In this document: positions 15,736 to 24,384 of the stretch, one piece after another | Numbering within the stretch: position 1 is the first letter of the stretch | Layout: each line of letters begins with the position of its first letter | From: Flavobacterium hercynium | GTDB lineage: Bacteria; Bacteroidota; Bacteroidia; Flavobacteriales; Flavobacteriaceae | Direction of reading: 5' to 3' | NCBI RefSeq assembly: GCF_002217285.1 | Contig: NZ_MUGW01000016.1 | Location: forward strand, 1-64,000 | DNA length: 64,000 nucleotides | The notes under the pieces: model-generated | Database searches by the model: none | Seen by the model: only the letters and a program-made list of their open reading frames with translations | What the model was told of the DNA's origin: nothing | Program-made: the position numbers and the translations under genes

Positions 15736-18105
15736 TTAATTGAGCTCATCTAATAAATCCTGATAGGTAATTTTTTTTGTGGTTAAATTTTCGGTATTGT
15801 TAATCACTTTTACACGAATGGCTTTTAACCCTGAAACTCCCTGAAGATCTTCGACTTCAAATTGTTCGATAGAAGGTTCCAATATTTTTTTATGCTGTAA
15901 ATATTTGATGTATTTCAAATATTCCGTTTCCTCATTATTTTGAGAATATACAATCGTAATTTTCTCTTTTTCTGTAATTCTTTCTTTTGTTCCTTTAATG
16001 TTTGATTTATCGATACGTTTTTTAACTACTTCATATCTTGCATTATATGTTCCGTCAACATCAAAACGTTTTTCATCCATTCTAAAACGAATAGAAAGCG
16101 GAGCACTGAATACTAAGATTAAAGACGTTACATCCAATTCATAAGGTAAAGACGCTTTGAGCTGATGATGTTCTAACTCCATTTCGCATAACGTTTGCAA
16201 TTGCCATAAGCGCAGATTGTGCAAATACATAATGTCAAAAGGTTTTGTTGGCGTAATCGAAGATCCGATATACAAATTATGTTCTACACCATCTGTTTTA
16301 AATCGTTCGTAATAATGTGGATAAATTTGTTGCGCTTCCAATTGTTTTTTATCTAAAACCAAGGCAAGTCGTTTGTTGATAATAGACATTGCATTGTCAA
16401 ATTTCTTTCTTTCCTGATAAAACATTCCTGTTTTTTCATCAAGACTCTCAAAATAAGATTCTTCCAGTTTATGATCCTGACTTGTTCCTTTTGTATTCTT
16501 TAGCAGCGGATGAATTTCTTCTTCGATATAACGCTGAATCTGTTGTTCTGTATTTGCTTTTAGCGGACTGTTTAATTCATCACGCATCGATTGCAATTCG
16601 AATTTTCTTTGTTCTAAAAGTACCAAATTACTATTTGGCTTTTGATTTTCGAGAATTGTTAAAATGGTTGCCAGCTGATTTTGTAAATCTTTTTTAACCG
16701 TTTCATTTCGATGTTCAGATGAACCCTTAATATCAATTTGTCCGTAAAGCGGAAAAACATTTTTGAAAACAATTTCCTTGAAGATATAATCTTTAGTATG
16801 ATTAATGGTCTGAAAGTAATTTTGAGATTCTTTCTTGAATTTCCAGTATACACTTGGGTGAATCGTAGTGTATTCACGCTGAATGATAGCTTCAATCTGA
16901 TGTTGCATATCAGTATTGTAGCGGTCTATAGTATCAGTTAAGTACGGAAGAACCAAGTCGAGTTTAGTAGCATTTACGCTATTTAAATCTCTTGGTCTTT
17001 CAGAAACCAGTTCAATAACACCCAATAAGTTTCCGTCTTTAATAATAGGAGCAAATAGACAACTTCCAATATTTTGTTTTAGTAAATGTTGCCCCATTAG
17101 TTTGTTTGGACTTTCTTCTGTAAATTTTTTGACATTAGAAATTACAAAAGGCTCTTTTTTATCTAATAAATTTTCAAAAGAACATCCAAAAAAAGCATTT
17201 TTACAATCGATTTCCTGATCTTTAGACAACAAGAAACTATGAATTTGTTTGTCGTATTTAATAGGTCGTATGAATTTTTCTTCTTCCTGATTATAGATAA
17301 TGAAACCTACTCTTAAATCCGGAATATTAAAAATGGATTTAAAAATATTAGATATGATCTCGTCAGAAGTAACACTTTTTGCGTCTGGTTTTAGTAAGTT
17401 ACTTTTTAAATTGGAGATCGAACTTTCGGTCGTTGCATCAAATAAAGAAACAATTCCAAATCCTTTTAGAATCCAGCTTCCGGGAGGAAATTTCGATTTC
17501 CATAAATCGATGTCATTATAATTGTCAATCAATTGATCGATATCATCCTGCGTGAGCGCTACCGAATTTTCTGTTGGTGTAATTTCCATGAAATCCGCAT
17601 TGTACAAAATACGATAATGTTTCTCGATTCCATCTTCATCCGGAATATCGTAGAAAAAAGGTTTGTTGAAATCGATATGTTGCTTGTAATAATTACTTAG
17701 AATTAGACAGCAGTTATTTACGTAAAACTGATGACTGTCAAAATCACGGATTTCCATATAAAATTCATCTCCCGCATTGCGCAAAATTTTCTTGAAACGC
17801 TCTGTGTAATTGAATGATATATTTTGAAAAGGAATGGTAACCGCTTTTATTTCGTTTTGGGTTAAAGCGGTTGGAAATAAATCGGCTAATATATTTTTGA
17901 TTAAAGCTTCATTTTTTTTAATAATAGCATAATCGCGAATACCTGTTTTCAATTCAGGAATCAATGCTATTTGTTCCAGTATTGCTTTTGCATAGTTCGA
18001 TCGGTAATCGACTTCAGACAACGCAATTTCTTCGAAAGATTCAATTAATCTGTGAAAAGAGATAATAGTTTCGAAAGGGCTTTCGAGATGTAAAAGATTA
18101 TCCAT
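15736..18105 (-). CDS. GAF-domain protein
   Basis: 789 residues, soluble. A GAF-like domain is visible at about 245-395: IISNIFKSIFNIPDLRVGFIIYN, then IGSCLFAPIIKDGNLLGVIELVSERP, the typical last strand pair. The N-terminal 200 residues and the long C-terminal part (about 400-789, helical, charged, with YPHYYERFKTDGVEHNLYIGSSI) match no family I can name. There is no kinase, cyclase, phosphodiesterase or DNA-binding output. It is probably a cytosolic small-molecule sensor or scaffold. It is convergent with the HD-PycTM gene (32-bp gap), has its own -7 element, and is preceded by the terminator of the nucleoid-protein gene. Confidence 0.85.
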   Translation of the reverse strand: MDNLLHLESPFETIISFHRLIESFEEIALSEVDYRSNYAKAILEQIALIPELKTGIRDYAIIKKNEALIKNILADLFPTALTQNEIKAVTIPFQNISFNYTERFKKILRNAGDEFYMEIRDFDSHQFYVNNCCLILSNYYKQHIDFNKPFFYDIPDEDGIEKHYRILYNADFMEITPTENSVALTQDDIDQLIDNYNDIDLWKSKFPPGSWILKGFGIVSLFDATTESSISNLKSNLLKPDAKSVTSDEIISNIFKSIFNIPDLRVGFIIYNQEEEKFIRPIKYDKQIHSFLLSKDQEIDCKNAFFGCSFENLLDKKEPFVISNVKKFTEESPNKLMGQHLLKQNIGSCLFAPIIKDGNLLGVIELVSERPRDLNSVNATKLDLVLPYLTDTIDRYNTDMQHQIEAIIQREYTTIHPSVYWKFKKESQNYFQTINHTKDYIFKEIVFKNVFPLYGQIDIKGSSEHRNETVKKDLQNQLATILTILENQKPNSNLVLLEQRKFELQSMRDELNSPLKANTEQQIQRYIEEEIHPLLKNTKGTSQDHKLEESYFESLDEKTGMFYQERKKFDNAMSIINKRLALVLDKKQLEAQQIYPHYYERFKTDGVEHNLYIGSSITPTKPFDIMYLHNLRLWQLQTLCEMELEHHQLKASLPYELDVTSLILVFSAPLSIRFRMDEKRFDVDGTYNARYEVVKKRIDKSNIKGTKERITEKEKITIVYSQNNEETEYLKYIKYLQHKKILEPSIEQFEVEDLQGVSGLKAIRVKVINNTENLTTKKITYQDLLDELN

Positions 18106-18125
18106 CTGAATTTTAGTTTAGGATG

Positions 18126-18133
18126 CAAAATTA
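18126..18133 (-). promoter_or_regulatory. Promoter -7 element (TAATTTTG) of the GAF gene
   Basis: Exact TAnnTTTG match on the minus strand, 20 bases before the ATG at 18105. No clear -33 TTG. Confidence 0.5.
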
Positions 18134-18258
18134 AGCATTATTTGAGTATGTTATTCATTTTAATGATTTCTTTCGCTTATAATAGTATAGATTTTAATTG
18201 TTTATTGTAATAAGAGAAATGAAAGCTATGTCGTTGATTTACAATTTGGTTTTAATTA

Positions 18259-18294
18259 AAAAACGGCAATTACATAATGTAGTTGCCGTTTTTT
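18259..18294 (-). terminator. Intrinsic terminator after the nucleoid-protein gene
   Basis: An 11-bp stem (18259-18269 with 18283-18293) extended inside by TACA/TGTA pairing, with T-runs on both strands. It lies 33 bases past the stop of the minus-strand nucleoid-associated gene. Confidence 0.85.
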
Positions 18295-18326
18295 GTTTTA
18301 AGTAAGTAATAGAAAATGAATAACTT

Positions 18327-19385
18327 CTAGCTTTTTTCTTCTTTATTGAAATAAACCAGGTAGTAATACATTTGTTTTTCTTCATCCCAGCCTTTTTCAA
18401 CAAATTTTTCTGCACTTTCAGGATTGATAAAATCCATTTTGATCTGAATGTGAGTATCCAGGTTGATAACGTTTTTAATCGATTTTCTAGCGTCAGAAAC
18501 TGCTGCGTTGGCGATAGGGAATGAGGTTACATCTTCGATGCTGTATTTTTCTCCTTTATCAACTTTGTAGTTTTTGAATTCAGGAATTAAGTCAGGATTG
18601 TCTAATACTTCATTCAGGAAGTTTTGTTCTTCAAACTGATCGTTTTTTGCGAAATAATTCACAGATCTGTTCATAAACATTACTTCTTCTTTTTTGTCTT
18701 CTGCCGGTAAAACAACGTCTTTTGCGAAGTTTTGACAGAATTTCAAGTATTTTTTTGTAATGAAGTTTTCATCTTCAAAAGCATCAACAGATAAAAAATG
18801 CTCTAACCAGTAGCGTGCATCATAACGGTTGCTGTCTACAGTTAAAATTTTATATCCTTCGTCTTTTTTATAATTAAAAATCAAACACCCTTTATCTAGT
18901 TTACTCAAGTTAATTCCTTGTTGTAAAACCATTTCAAGATTGCTTTCTTTTTCTTCAAATTGTAAAAAATCAGCCTGTAACTCACTTTTAAAAATTCCAA
19001 TAGCATCAACAACATTATTGTCGATACTTAAATTGGTTAGGTACGTTACATAAACCTCTCCGTTTTTAATGTGCGGATGATTGGATTGTTCGTATAAATG
19101 CTTGGTTATGTTTTTTGAAACCTCATGCAATTTGCTTGGATTGTCAAAAATTTCACTTGCAAATTTAAACATGTCGTTATAGTCCAAATCGACTTCGTGT
19201 GCAAACTGAAAATAGTTTTCTTCTTTTTCTCTAAAAGGCTTAAAGAAGTACTCTTTTATTAAAGGCACAATTTCGTCATTTAAGTTAAATGCTTGTTCCG
19301 ATAAAAAAATCGCTTCGTTTCGGCTTTTGTTTCCTACGCGGTGTATCGCAAGCGTCTCGATGTGGGTGTTGAAAAGGTTGATCAT
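18327..19385 (-). CDS. Nucleoid-associated protein (NdpA/YejK family)
   Basis: 352 residues from the ATG at 19385. An in-frame start 26 codons upstream (19463) would overlap the neighbouring gene and add a non-conserved stretch, whereas MINLFNTHIETLAIHRVGNKSRNE is the usual family N-terminus. The pattern of the 37-kDa nucleoid-associated family is visible: VGNKSRNE near the start, YVTYLTNLSIDNNVVDAIGIFKSE in the middle, and conserved AVSDARKSIKNVINLDTHIQIKM towards the end. In E. coli YejK associates with the nucleoid; the molecular role in Bacteroidota is unknown. It is followed by a strong terminator and is probably transcribed with the upstream four-helix gene. Confidence 0.88.
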   Translation of the reverse strand: MINLFNTHIETLAIHRVGNKSRNEAIFLSEQAFNLNDEIVPLIKEYFFKPFREKEENYFQFAHEVDLDYNDMFKFASEIFDNPSKLHEVSKNITKHLYEQSNHPHIKNGEVYVTYLTNLSIDNNVVDAIGIFKSELQADFLQFEEKESNLEMVLQQGINLSKLDKGCLIFNYKKDEGYKILTVDSNRYDARYWLEHFLSVDAFEDENFITKKYLKFCQNFAKDVVLPAEDKKEEVMFMNRSVNYFAKNDQFEEQNFLNEVLDNPDLIPEFKNYKVDKGEKYSIEDVTSFPIANAAVSDARKSIKNVINLDTHIQIKMDFINPESAEKFVEKGWDEEKQMYYYLVYFNKEEKS

Positions 19386-19428
19386 ATTTTTTAGGTTCAG
19401 AGTGGCAAAGGTTCGAAGGAACAAAGGT

Positions 19429-19788
19429 TTAGTTTCGTTCTTTAATCTTTCGAATAAAAGCACTTAGCATGCGCTCTAATTCTCTGCTTTCTCCATTTAT
19501 TTTGTTAAATTGATTCTCGTTTAAAAATTTTAAATTGAATGAGATTTCAAGTTGGGTTTGCATCTCGAATAACGATGACATTGAAATGTTTAAAAATCTC
19601 AGGTAATCATTATTTCCGTCTCTGCCGTAACCTTCTGCAATATTGCTTGGTATTGATATTGAACATCTTCTGATTTGTGAAGATAGTCCATAAATTTCTT
19701 CTTTTGAAAATGAGTTTGTTAATTGGTAAATTTCAGTTACTATGTTCATTGATTTTTGCCAGATTAAAAGGTCTCGAAAAGTATTCAT
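19429..19788 (-). CDS. Four-helix-bundle protein (S23/TIGR02436 family)
   Basis: 119 residues with the family signatures FRDLLIWQKSMNIVTEIYQLTNSF, SSQIRRCSISIPSNIAEGYGR and YLRFLNISMSSLFEMQTQLEIS. These small all-helical proteins are encoded in intervening sequences of some 23S rRNA genes, but most Bacteroidota copies are free-standing like this one. Function is unknown. It ends 43 bases before the chosen start of the nucleoid-associated gene. A second family member sits inside the trp operon (51615-52007). Confidence 0.93.
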   Translation of the reverse strand: MNTFRDLLIWQKSMNIVTEIYQLTNSFSKEEIYGLSSQIRRCSISIPSNIAEGYGRDGNNDYLRFLNISMSSLFEMQTQLEISFNLKFLNENQFNKINGESRELERMLSAFIRKIKERN

Positions 19789-19860
19789 AATTCATGTATT
19801 TAAATAAAAAACACAAAAATAAGAATATTCATATTTCTAAGTTAGCGATTTTAAAGAAAA

Positions 19861-19896
19861 CCTCTGAACCTTTGCAACTCTGAACCTTTGAACCTA
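19861..19896. repeat. Word-like repeat CTCTGAACCTTTG
   Basis: About 36 bases made of near copies of CTCTGAACCTTTG and TTTGAACC, immediately downstream of the PRiA4-like gene. Related AAAGGTTCAAAG words, the reverse complement, occur at 40295-40320. Confidence 0.65.
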
Positions 19897-19907
19897 GAAA
19901 GAAAAAA

Positions 19908-20447
19908 CTAATTCCAATTTTCCTCAAATCCGTAATCTTCGAAACTGTCATCGTCTTCGAACATGTCAAGATCGTCTTCGTCAAGATCGTCTTCGAATTC
20001 GCCGTAAATGTCGTCGTGCATATCAGCTTCAAAGTTTTTTTCAATCGCTTCGTCAGGCATTTCTCCGTGTGAGAACAACGTTTCAGGGTATGGAGCTCCT
20101 GCGATTTGATCTTCGATAGCAGCCAGTTCCACTAAGAATGTCCACATGTTAATGAAGTCGTATACGTAAATGATTTTGGTGTTTTCTTTGTCTAAAATAG
20201 AAGATAACGGATAATCTCCCATAGTTCGTTGCTCACCAGGAACATCACCAGTATCAAAAAGCGGAATTTCGTCTTCCTGATTCCAGGTTTCATCACAAGT
20301 GTAAAACGAAGCTACTTCCATTCCGTCAAAACCAAATGCATTGAAGATAGCATTGTGTAAATCTTCAAGAGTATCATCTTCAAGAATTGCAATGTCTCTA
20401 AAAATATCTTCTTCGGCGTCTAGAATTACTCTAAATTTATAAACCAT
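19908..20447 (-). CDS. PRiA4 ORF3-like (IS1096 TnpR passenger family) protein
   Basis: 179 residues. The N-terminal ~120 residues match the plasmid pRiA4b ORF3-like family: YKFRVILDAEEDIFRDIAILEDDTLEDLHNAIFNAFGFDG, then SFYTCDETWNQEDEIPL, SSILDKENTKIIYVYDFINMW. Despite names linked to plasmids and IS1096, no transposase or mobile element is present here, and the gene looks chromosomal and stable. The last ~45 residues are an extremely acidic tail (DDLDEDDLDMFEDDDSFED). Function is unknown; the fold is thought to be small-molecule or nucleic-acid related, which I cannot verify. Confidence 0.9.
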   Translation of the reverse strand: MVYKFRVILDAEEDIFRDIAILEDDTLEDLHNAIFNAFGFDGMEVASFYTCDETWNQEDEIPLFDTGDVPGEQRTMGDYPLSSILDKENTKIIYVYDFINMWTFLVELAAIEDQIAGAPYPETLFSHGEMPDEAIEKNFEADMHDDIYGEFEDDLDEDDLDMFEDDDSFEDYGFEENWN

Positions 20448-20569
20448 AATCTTTGTTTTTATTGAAAGGTCAAAGGTAAAATATAATTAATGATTTACGA
20501 ATTGCGAATTACGATTTGTTGAAAAGATTTTAATTCGCTGTTTTTTAGTGATTTAATTTATTCAGCAAT

Positions 20570-20596
20570 CCTGTAAGGTTTTTAAAACCTTGTAGG
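20570..20596. repeat. Small intergenic hairpin
   Basis: 13-base arms (20570-20582 and 20584-20596) that pair fully when two G-U pairs are allowed. The T-run needed for a classical terminator is short. It lies downstream of the HPP gene on the minus strand and could be its transcription end or a dispersed repeat. The rest of the 20448-20651 gap is AT-rich with no visible gene. Confidence 0.5.
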
Positions 20597-20651
20597 TTTA
20601 ATGTTCATTTTTAAGGTATTAATCACAATCTTTTCAAAACCTGTAATTATA

Positions 20652-21251
20652 TTATTTGCGAATCAATCGTTTCCTGATCTTATGAATATGTTTATGATAC
20701 ATATTGTGACTCGGATATGACCTGCTTGGTGTCATATTGTTAAAGATTAAAGCGGTGAATAATAAAATCAAAACACCAACCAAAACCGGAGAAACCACGT
20801 ACATATATCCTAAATCTTTTATCTTATCTGAACCAATAACAGCAATAAGCGCTGTTGCGCCTCCAGGAGGATGCAATGTTTTGGTTATTTGCATTAAAAT
20901 AATAGCAAGTGAAACCGCGAGGGGAGCAGCAATCCAAATAATATCCGGAGCCAGTTTTTGAACCGTTACACCTATGAAAGCAGAAACCAAATGTCCGCCA
21001 ACTAAATTTCGGGGCTGTGAAAACGGACTTTGAATAATACCGTAAACTAAAACACTCGAAGCTCCAAAAGAACCAATTAAATAGACAGCATCATTTCCTG
21101 AAAAATGAATAGACTGAAAATAAGCTAATAATCCAATCCCGACAAAGGAACCCAGAAAAGACCAAAATTGTTCATTAAAATCAATAAGTGTTTCCTTGTA
21201 AAGAATATAACGAGTTTTACGATAGCCTCTTTTTATTTTTTTTACAGCCAT
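20652..21251 (-). CDS. HPP family integral membrane protein
   Basis: 199 residues. Four or five membrane segments carry the family signatures GSFGASSVLVYGIIQSPFSQPRNLVGGHL and LHPPGGATALIAVIG, the His-Pro-Pro motif that names the family. HPP proteins in cyanobacteria and chloroplasts transport nitrite; bacterial members are generally uncharacterised. The ATG is 4 nt past the stop of the ClC gene, so the two membrane proteins are translated together, suggesting linked anion handling. Nitrite or other anion transport is a family-based guess. Confidence 0.9.
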   Translation of the reverse strand: MAVKKIKRGYRKTRYILYKETLIDFNEQFWSFLGSFVGIGLLAYFQSIHFSGNDAVYLIGSFGASSVLVYGIIQSPFSQPRNLVGGHLVSAFIGVTVQKLAPDIIWIAAPLAVSLAIILMQITKTLHPPGGATALIAVIGSDKIKDLGYMYVVSPVLVGVLILLFTALIFNNMTPSRSYPSHNMYHKHIHKIRKRLIRK

Positions 21252-21255
21252 TTTT

Positions 21256-22536
21256 CTATTTTAAAATGCTTGGTGCATAAGAATAAACAGTGAACGGATA
21301 AATCAGTTTTGCCGTGTATTTAGAAATTAGACAAACCACTAAAATAGGCAGGAACAAAGTATAATCATTAGTTAAACCACATACTAAGAAAATAGCAGTA
21401 AAAGGCGCATGTATACTTGCACTTAGCACGGCTGCCATCCCGATGATCATAAAGTTAACCGGAATTACATGTACGTGAAAAAAGGTGTTTAGGAATGAAG
21501 CCAAAAGCAATCCTAAAAAAGCACCAATGAAAAGGCTAGGGGCAAAAACACCACCATCTCCTCCTGAAGCCAATGTAATTGAGGTTACAATTGGTTTTAA
21601 AATTAAAATTCCAATAAAGCTTAATGCCAAAGTTATGGTAAGCGGAATTTCTCTTGTGGTAGCAAATATTCCTTTTATAGCGTGATATCCTTCTCCGTAT
21701 AATTGAGGGAAGATGAATAAGGAGATACTTAATACAGCAGATCCTATTAAGATTTTATAATAATGCGTTCCAATTTTTCCAAATTGAGATTTGAAGAATA
21801 GCACACAACGAGTCAGGTAAACAGAATTAACTCCGGCCAAAATACCCAAAAGAATAAAATACGGAATCGCTTTTAAATGCCAGGTTGTTATAGAAACCGC
21901 AAAAAGTGGTTCTTCTTTTAATATTGTAATTAATCCGAATGCAATTGAAACGGCAATTAAATTTGAAATTAGAAAGGCTCGCGTTACTTTTCGTGAAATA
22001 ACTTCGAGGGCGAATAAAATTCCCGCGATTGGACTGCTAAACAAAGCCGTAACTCCGGCTGCCACTCCTGCACAAATCAATTCGGTTTTGTATTTTCTAA
22101 ACACATTTTCTTTTTCGTGTGCAACAGAACCAATTGTGGCTGTAGCAACTACCGTAGAAACTTCGATTCCTGTAGAACCTCCAAATACAACAGTCAATAA
22201 TCCGTTGATAAAGTGAGATGGAATTTTATAAGAAGGTAAGTTCTTAGATTTTGATTGTGTACTTTCAAAAACTTCTTTAATTCCTTTGTTTTCTTTTTTC
22301 TTGAATAAATATTGTCTCAGAAAATAAATGACAGACAATCCAAAGACAGGAAAAACGATATAAAAGATTGGATGTACCGAAACTTCGTGAAAGAAAATTT
22401 CTTCGTAATATTCGGTTATTTTTTTTAGTGTAATTCCTAAAAAGGCTGAAAGAAAGCCAATTAAAAGGGAAACGATAACTAATTTTTGAAGTACAATAAA
22501 TTGATGATTTTTTTTGATTTTCGCCGTTTTGTTCAT
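21256..22536 (-). CDS. ClC-family chloride channel/transporter
   Basis: 426 residues, about ten membrane segments. ClC landmarks are VVFGGSTGIEVSTVVATATIGS (the helix-F region), ICAGVAAGVTALFSSPIAGILFALEV and SGGDGGVFAPSLFIGAFLG. E125 in GIEVS sits where the gating glutamate of the canonical G(K/R)EGP motif is expected. The usual GSGIP filter motif near the N-terminus is not evident. Classification is secure; whether it is a channel or an H+/anion exchanger, and its anion preference, cannot be read directly. There is no C-terminal CBS domain. The HPP gene follows by 4 nt. Confidence 0.93.
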   Translation of the reverse strand: MNKTAKIKKNHQFIVLQKLVIVSLLIGFLSAFLGITLKKITEYYEEIFFHEVSVHPIFYIVFPVFGLSVIYFLRQYLFKKKENKGIKEVFESTQSKSKNLPSYKIPSHFINGLLTVVFGGSTGIEVSTVVATATIGSVAHEKENVFRKYKTELICAGVAAGVTALFSSPIAGILFALEVISRKVTRAFLISNLIAVSIAFGLITILKEEPLFAVSITTWHLKAIPYFILLGILAGVNSVYLTRCVLFFKSQFGKIGTHYYKILIGSAVLSISLFIFPQLYGEGYHAIKGIFATTREIPLTITLALSFIGILILKPIVTSITLASGGDGGVFAPSLFIGAFLGLLLASFLNTFFHVHVIPVNFMIIGMAAVLSASIHAPFTAIFLVCGLTNDYTLFLPILVVCLISKYTAKLIYPFTVYSYAPSILK

Positions 22537-22813
22537 CAGATGTGGTATTTGTAAACCGCTATTTTTTTTCGCGGATTACAAAATTAGGCAATCAATTCTG
22601 TTTTTTAATAGAAATACTTGAATATATTGTGTTAAAGTTACTAAAACAGGAAATTTCTTTCCGTTAGGAATGTTTTGCCGGAGGCACAAAGTGCGTTTAA
22701 AAAGATTGAGAAACGAATATAAAAAATCCGTATAAATCTGTGTTTTCGCATAGCAAATCCGCGTCATTAGCGTAACAAATAAGAAGATGTGATAAACATC
22801 TGCTACTACTTAA

Positions 22814-23203
22814 TTAGCGCTCATAAAACTCAATAGGCAAATCATCAGGATCAGCAATAAAAGTAAAACGCTTTTGAGTTGTTTCATCAATTCTGATAGG
22901 TTCTGATACAATTTTTTTAGAATTCAAAAAATCGATTGTTTCATCTAAATTAATTACTTCAAAAGCCAAATGACGCAAACCCGTAGCTTCCGGTCTTGAT
23001 GGTCTTTTTGGAGGATCCGGAAACGAAAATAATTCGATGACATAAATGCCATTCAAAGCAAGATCAAGTTTATATGACTGACGTTCTTCGCGATAAATTT
23101 CTCTGATGATCGTTAAACCTAAAATCTGAGTGTAAAAATCTTTTGACTTTTGATAGTCAGAACATAAAATGGCAATATGGTGAACTTTGTTTAGCGTAAG
23201 CAT
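22814..23203 (-). CDS. gloA2: VOC-family metalloprotein, GloA2/YaeR-like
   Basis: 129 residues, one vicinal-oxygen-chelate unit of two beta-alpha-beta-beta-beta modules. Likely metal ligands are H9 (KVHHIAI), E57 (YVIELFSF), H78 (GLRHLAFEV) and E125 (PIEFYER), as in the glyoxalase-I-like YaeR family; RPSRPEATGLRHLAFEV is a strong family signature. Substrate is unproven. The start codon overlaps the stop of the acetyltransferase gene by one base (TAATG), so translation is coupled. The 277-bp gap upstream of the ClC gene's far side (22537-22813) holds AT-rich filler and short word repeats, no gene. Confidence 0.9.
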   Translation of the reverse strand: MLTLNKVHHIAILCSDYQKSKDFYTQILGLTIIREIYREERQSYKLDLALNGIYVIELFSFPDPPKRPSRPEATGLRHLAFEVINLDETIDFLNSKKIVSEPIRIDETTQKRFTFIADPDDLPIEFYER

Positions 23204-23778
23204 TATTTTGTTGATTCAGTTTCTTGATTTAATTTTCTAATCACTTTTGCAGGATTTCCCACTGCCAGAGAATTGTCTGGAATATCTTTTGTTACCACAG
23301 ATCCTGCACCAACTACACATCCTCTTCCAATGGTTACTCCGGGACAAATAACAGAATTACCGCCAATCCAGCAATCGTCACCAATAGAAATTGGTAAAGC
23401 GTTTTCGAGTGTTTTTCTTAATTCGGCGTCAAGCGGATGTGTTGCTGTGTAAATTTGCACATTTGGAGCAAAAAACACATTGGAACCAATAGTTACCGGA
23501 GCACAATCCAGTACAACACAATTGACATTAAAATAAACGTTGTCTCCGCAAATAATATTATAGCCGTAATCACAATGAAATGGAGGTTCGATATAAAAAC
23601 CTTTTCCTGTATTTGGAATTAGCTCTGACAGGATTTCTTTGGCTTTTTTTGTTAAGCGATACTCCGTAACATTCAGACGATGAAGCAAATTTTTGGCTGC
23701 TCTGCGCTCTTTTATTAAAAGAGGATCTGTAGCAACGTAATATTCACCGGCAATCATTTTTTCTTTTTCTGTACTCAT
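23203..23778 (-). CDS. Sugar O-acetyltransferase (maltose/galactoside type)
   Basis: 191 residues. The N-terminal maltose-acetyltransferase cap (KEKMIAGEYYVATDPLLIKERRAAKNLLHRLN) is followed by a left-handed parallel beta-helix of hexapeptide repeats (VTIGSNVFFAPNVQIYTATH, GDDCWIGGNSVICPGVTIGRGCVVGAGSVVTKDIP). H114 in YTATHPLDAE is the expected catalytic base. It should transfer acetyl from acetyl-CoA to a sugar hydroxyl in the cytoplasm, often seen as detoxification of non-metabolised sugars. It is the middle gene of a DinB-like/acetyltransferase/VOC operon with 6-nt and overlapping junctions. Confidence 0.94.
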   Translation of the reverse strand: MSTEKEKMIAGEYYVATDPLLIKERRAAKNLLHRLNVTEYRLTKKAKEILSELIPNTGKGFYIEPPFHCDYGYNIICGDNVYFNVNCVVLDCAPVTIGSNVFFAPNVQIYTATHPLDAELRKTLENALPISIGDDCWIGGNSVICPGVTIGRGCVVGAGSVVTKDIPDNSLAVGNPAKVIRKLNQETESTK

Positions 23779-23784
23779 GTGCGT

Positions 23785-24249
23785 TTAAGATAGTTTTTTC
23801 AGAATCACGATTTGCCCTAAATGGTAAACATCATGCTGAATAATTCCCTGTATATGTTCGTAGAACGTGTGATTGTTTGCGGCGTATATTTTTTGAAGAT
23901 CTTCATCATTAAAATCAGTAAAAAAATCATTCCATGATTCCTGAGATTTCGCCAGACTTTGAAGTGATTGTTCCCACGCAGCTTCAGACGAATCCAAAAC
24001 AGGAACAAAGTAATTGTGATCCGGTGTCGTGATAACTTCACCCTGAAGACGTTTTAAAATATTTCGTCTCCATTGAATGAGATGATTTACAATCTCCCAA
24101 ATTGTGTTTAAATTAGGATTCACTTTCGTGTAGGCCTGAGCTGCTGTTACTTCATCTAAAGTATCAGTTAAGTTAACTTCCAGCCATGGATTTCCATTAT
24201 AAATGGATTGATACAAATTCGAAATTCTTTTACTTTCTGTCATAAGCAC
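23785..24249 (-). CDS. DinB-like four-helix metal-binding protein
   Basis: 154 residues, predicted four-helix bundle. Three histidines in the DinB/YfiT arrangement are visible: H56 (IVNHLIQW), H139 and H143 (QHDVYHLGQI). The ending HDVYHLGQIVILKKL is characteristic of the superfamily, which includes DNA-damage-inducible proteins and thiol-dependent S-transferases. Specific activity is unknown. It is the first gene of a three-gene operon and starts divergently from the TonB-dependent receptor. An alternative start two codons in (M3) is equally plausible. Confidence 0.85.
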   Translation of the reverse strand: MLMTESKRISNLYQSIYNGNPWLEVNLTDTLDEVTAAQAYTKVNPNLNTIWEIVNHLIQWRRNILKRLQGEVITTPDHNYFVPVLDSSEAAWEQSLQSLAKSQESWNDFFTDFNDEDLQKIYAANNHTFYEHIQGIIQHDVYHLGQIVILKKLS

Positions 24250-24384
24250 TGTTTTTTAAAACACAGAAGCTAAGATACAAAAATAACTTACTTACAGCTC
24301 ATCCTTGAATTTCAACAATTGGGTTATTTATAATTTTTACTCTGTATGGCTAGAGATACATTTGTCTCATCAAAACCAAATGAT

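Noticed and set aside
19429-19788. 23S rRNA intervening-sequence protein marking an rRNA locus
   Set aside because: The family is known from rRNA intervening sequences, but no rRNA-like sequence surrounds this copy or the one at 51615-52007; both are free-standing genes.
19908-20447. Mobile element suggested by the IS1096/pRiA4 family name
   Set aside because: No transposase, terminal inverted repeats or target duplications around it; the name is historical.
22576-22767. 63-codon minus-strand ORF downstream of the ClC start region
   Set aside because: Lies in AT-rich filler with word-like phrases (AAATCCGTATAAATCTGTG, AAATCCGCGTCATTAGCG), with no recognisable protein features and no promoter.
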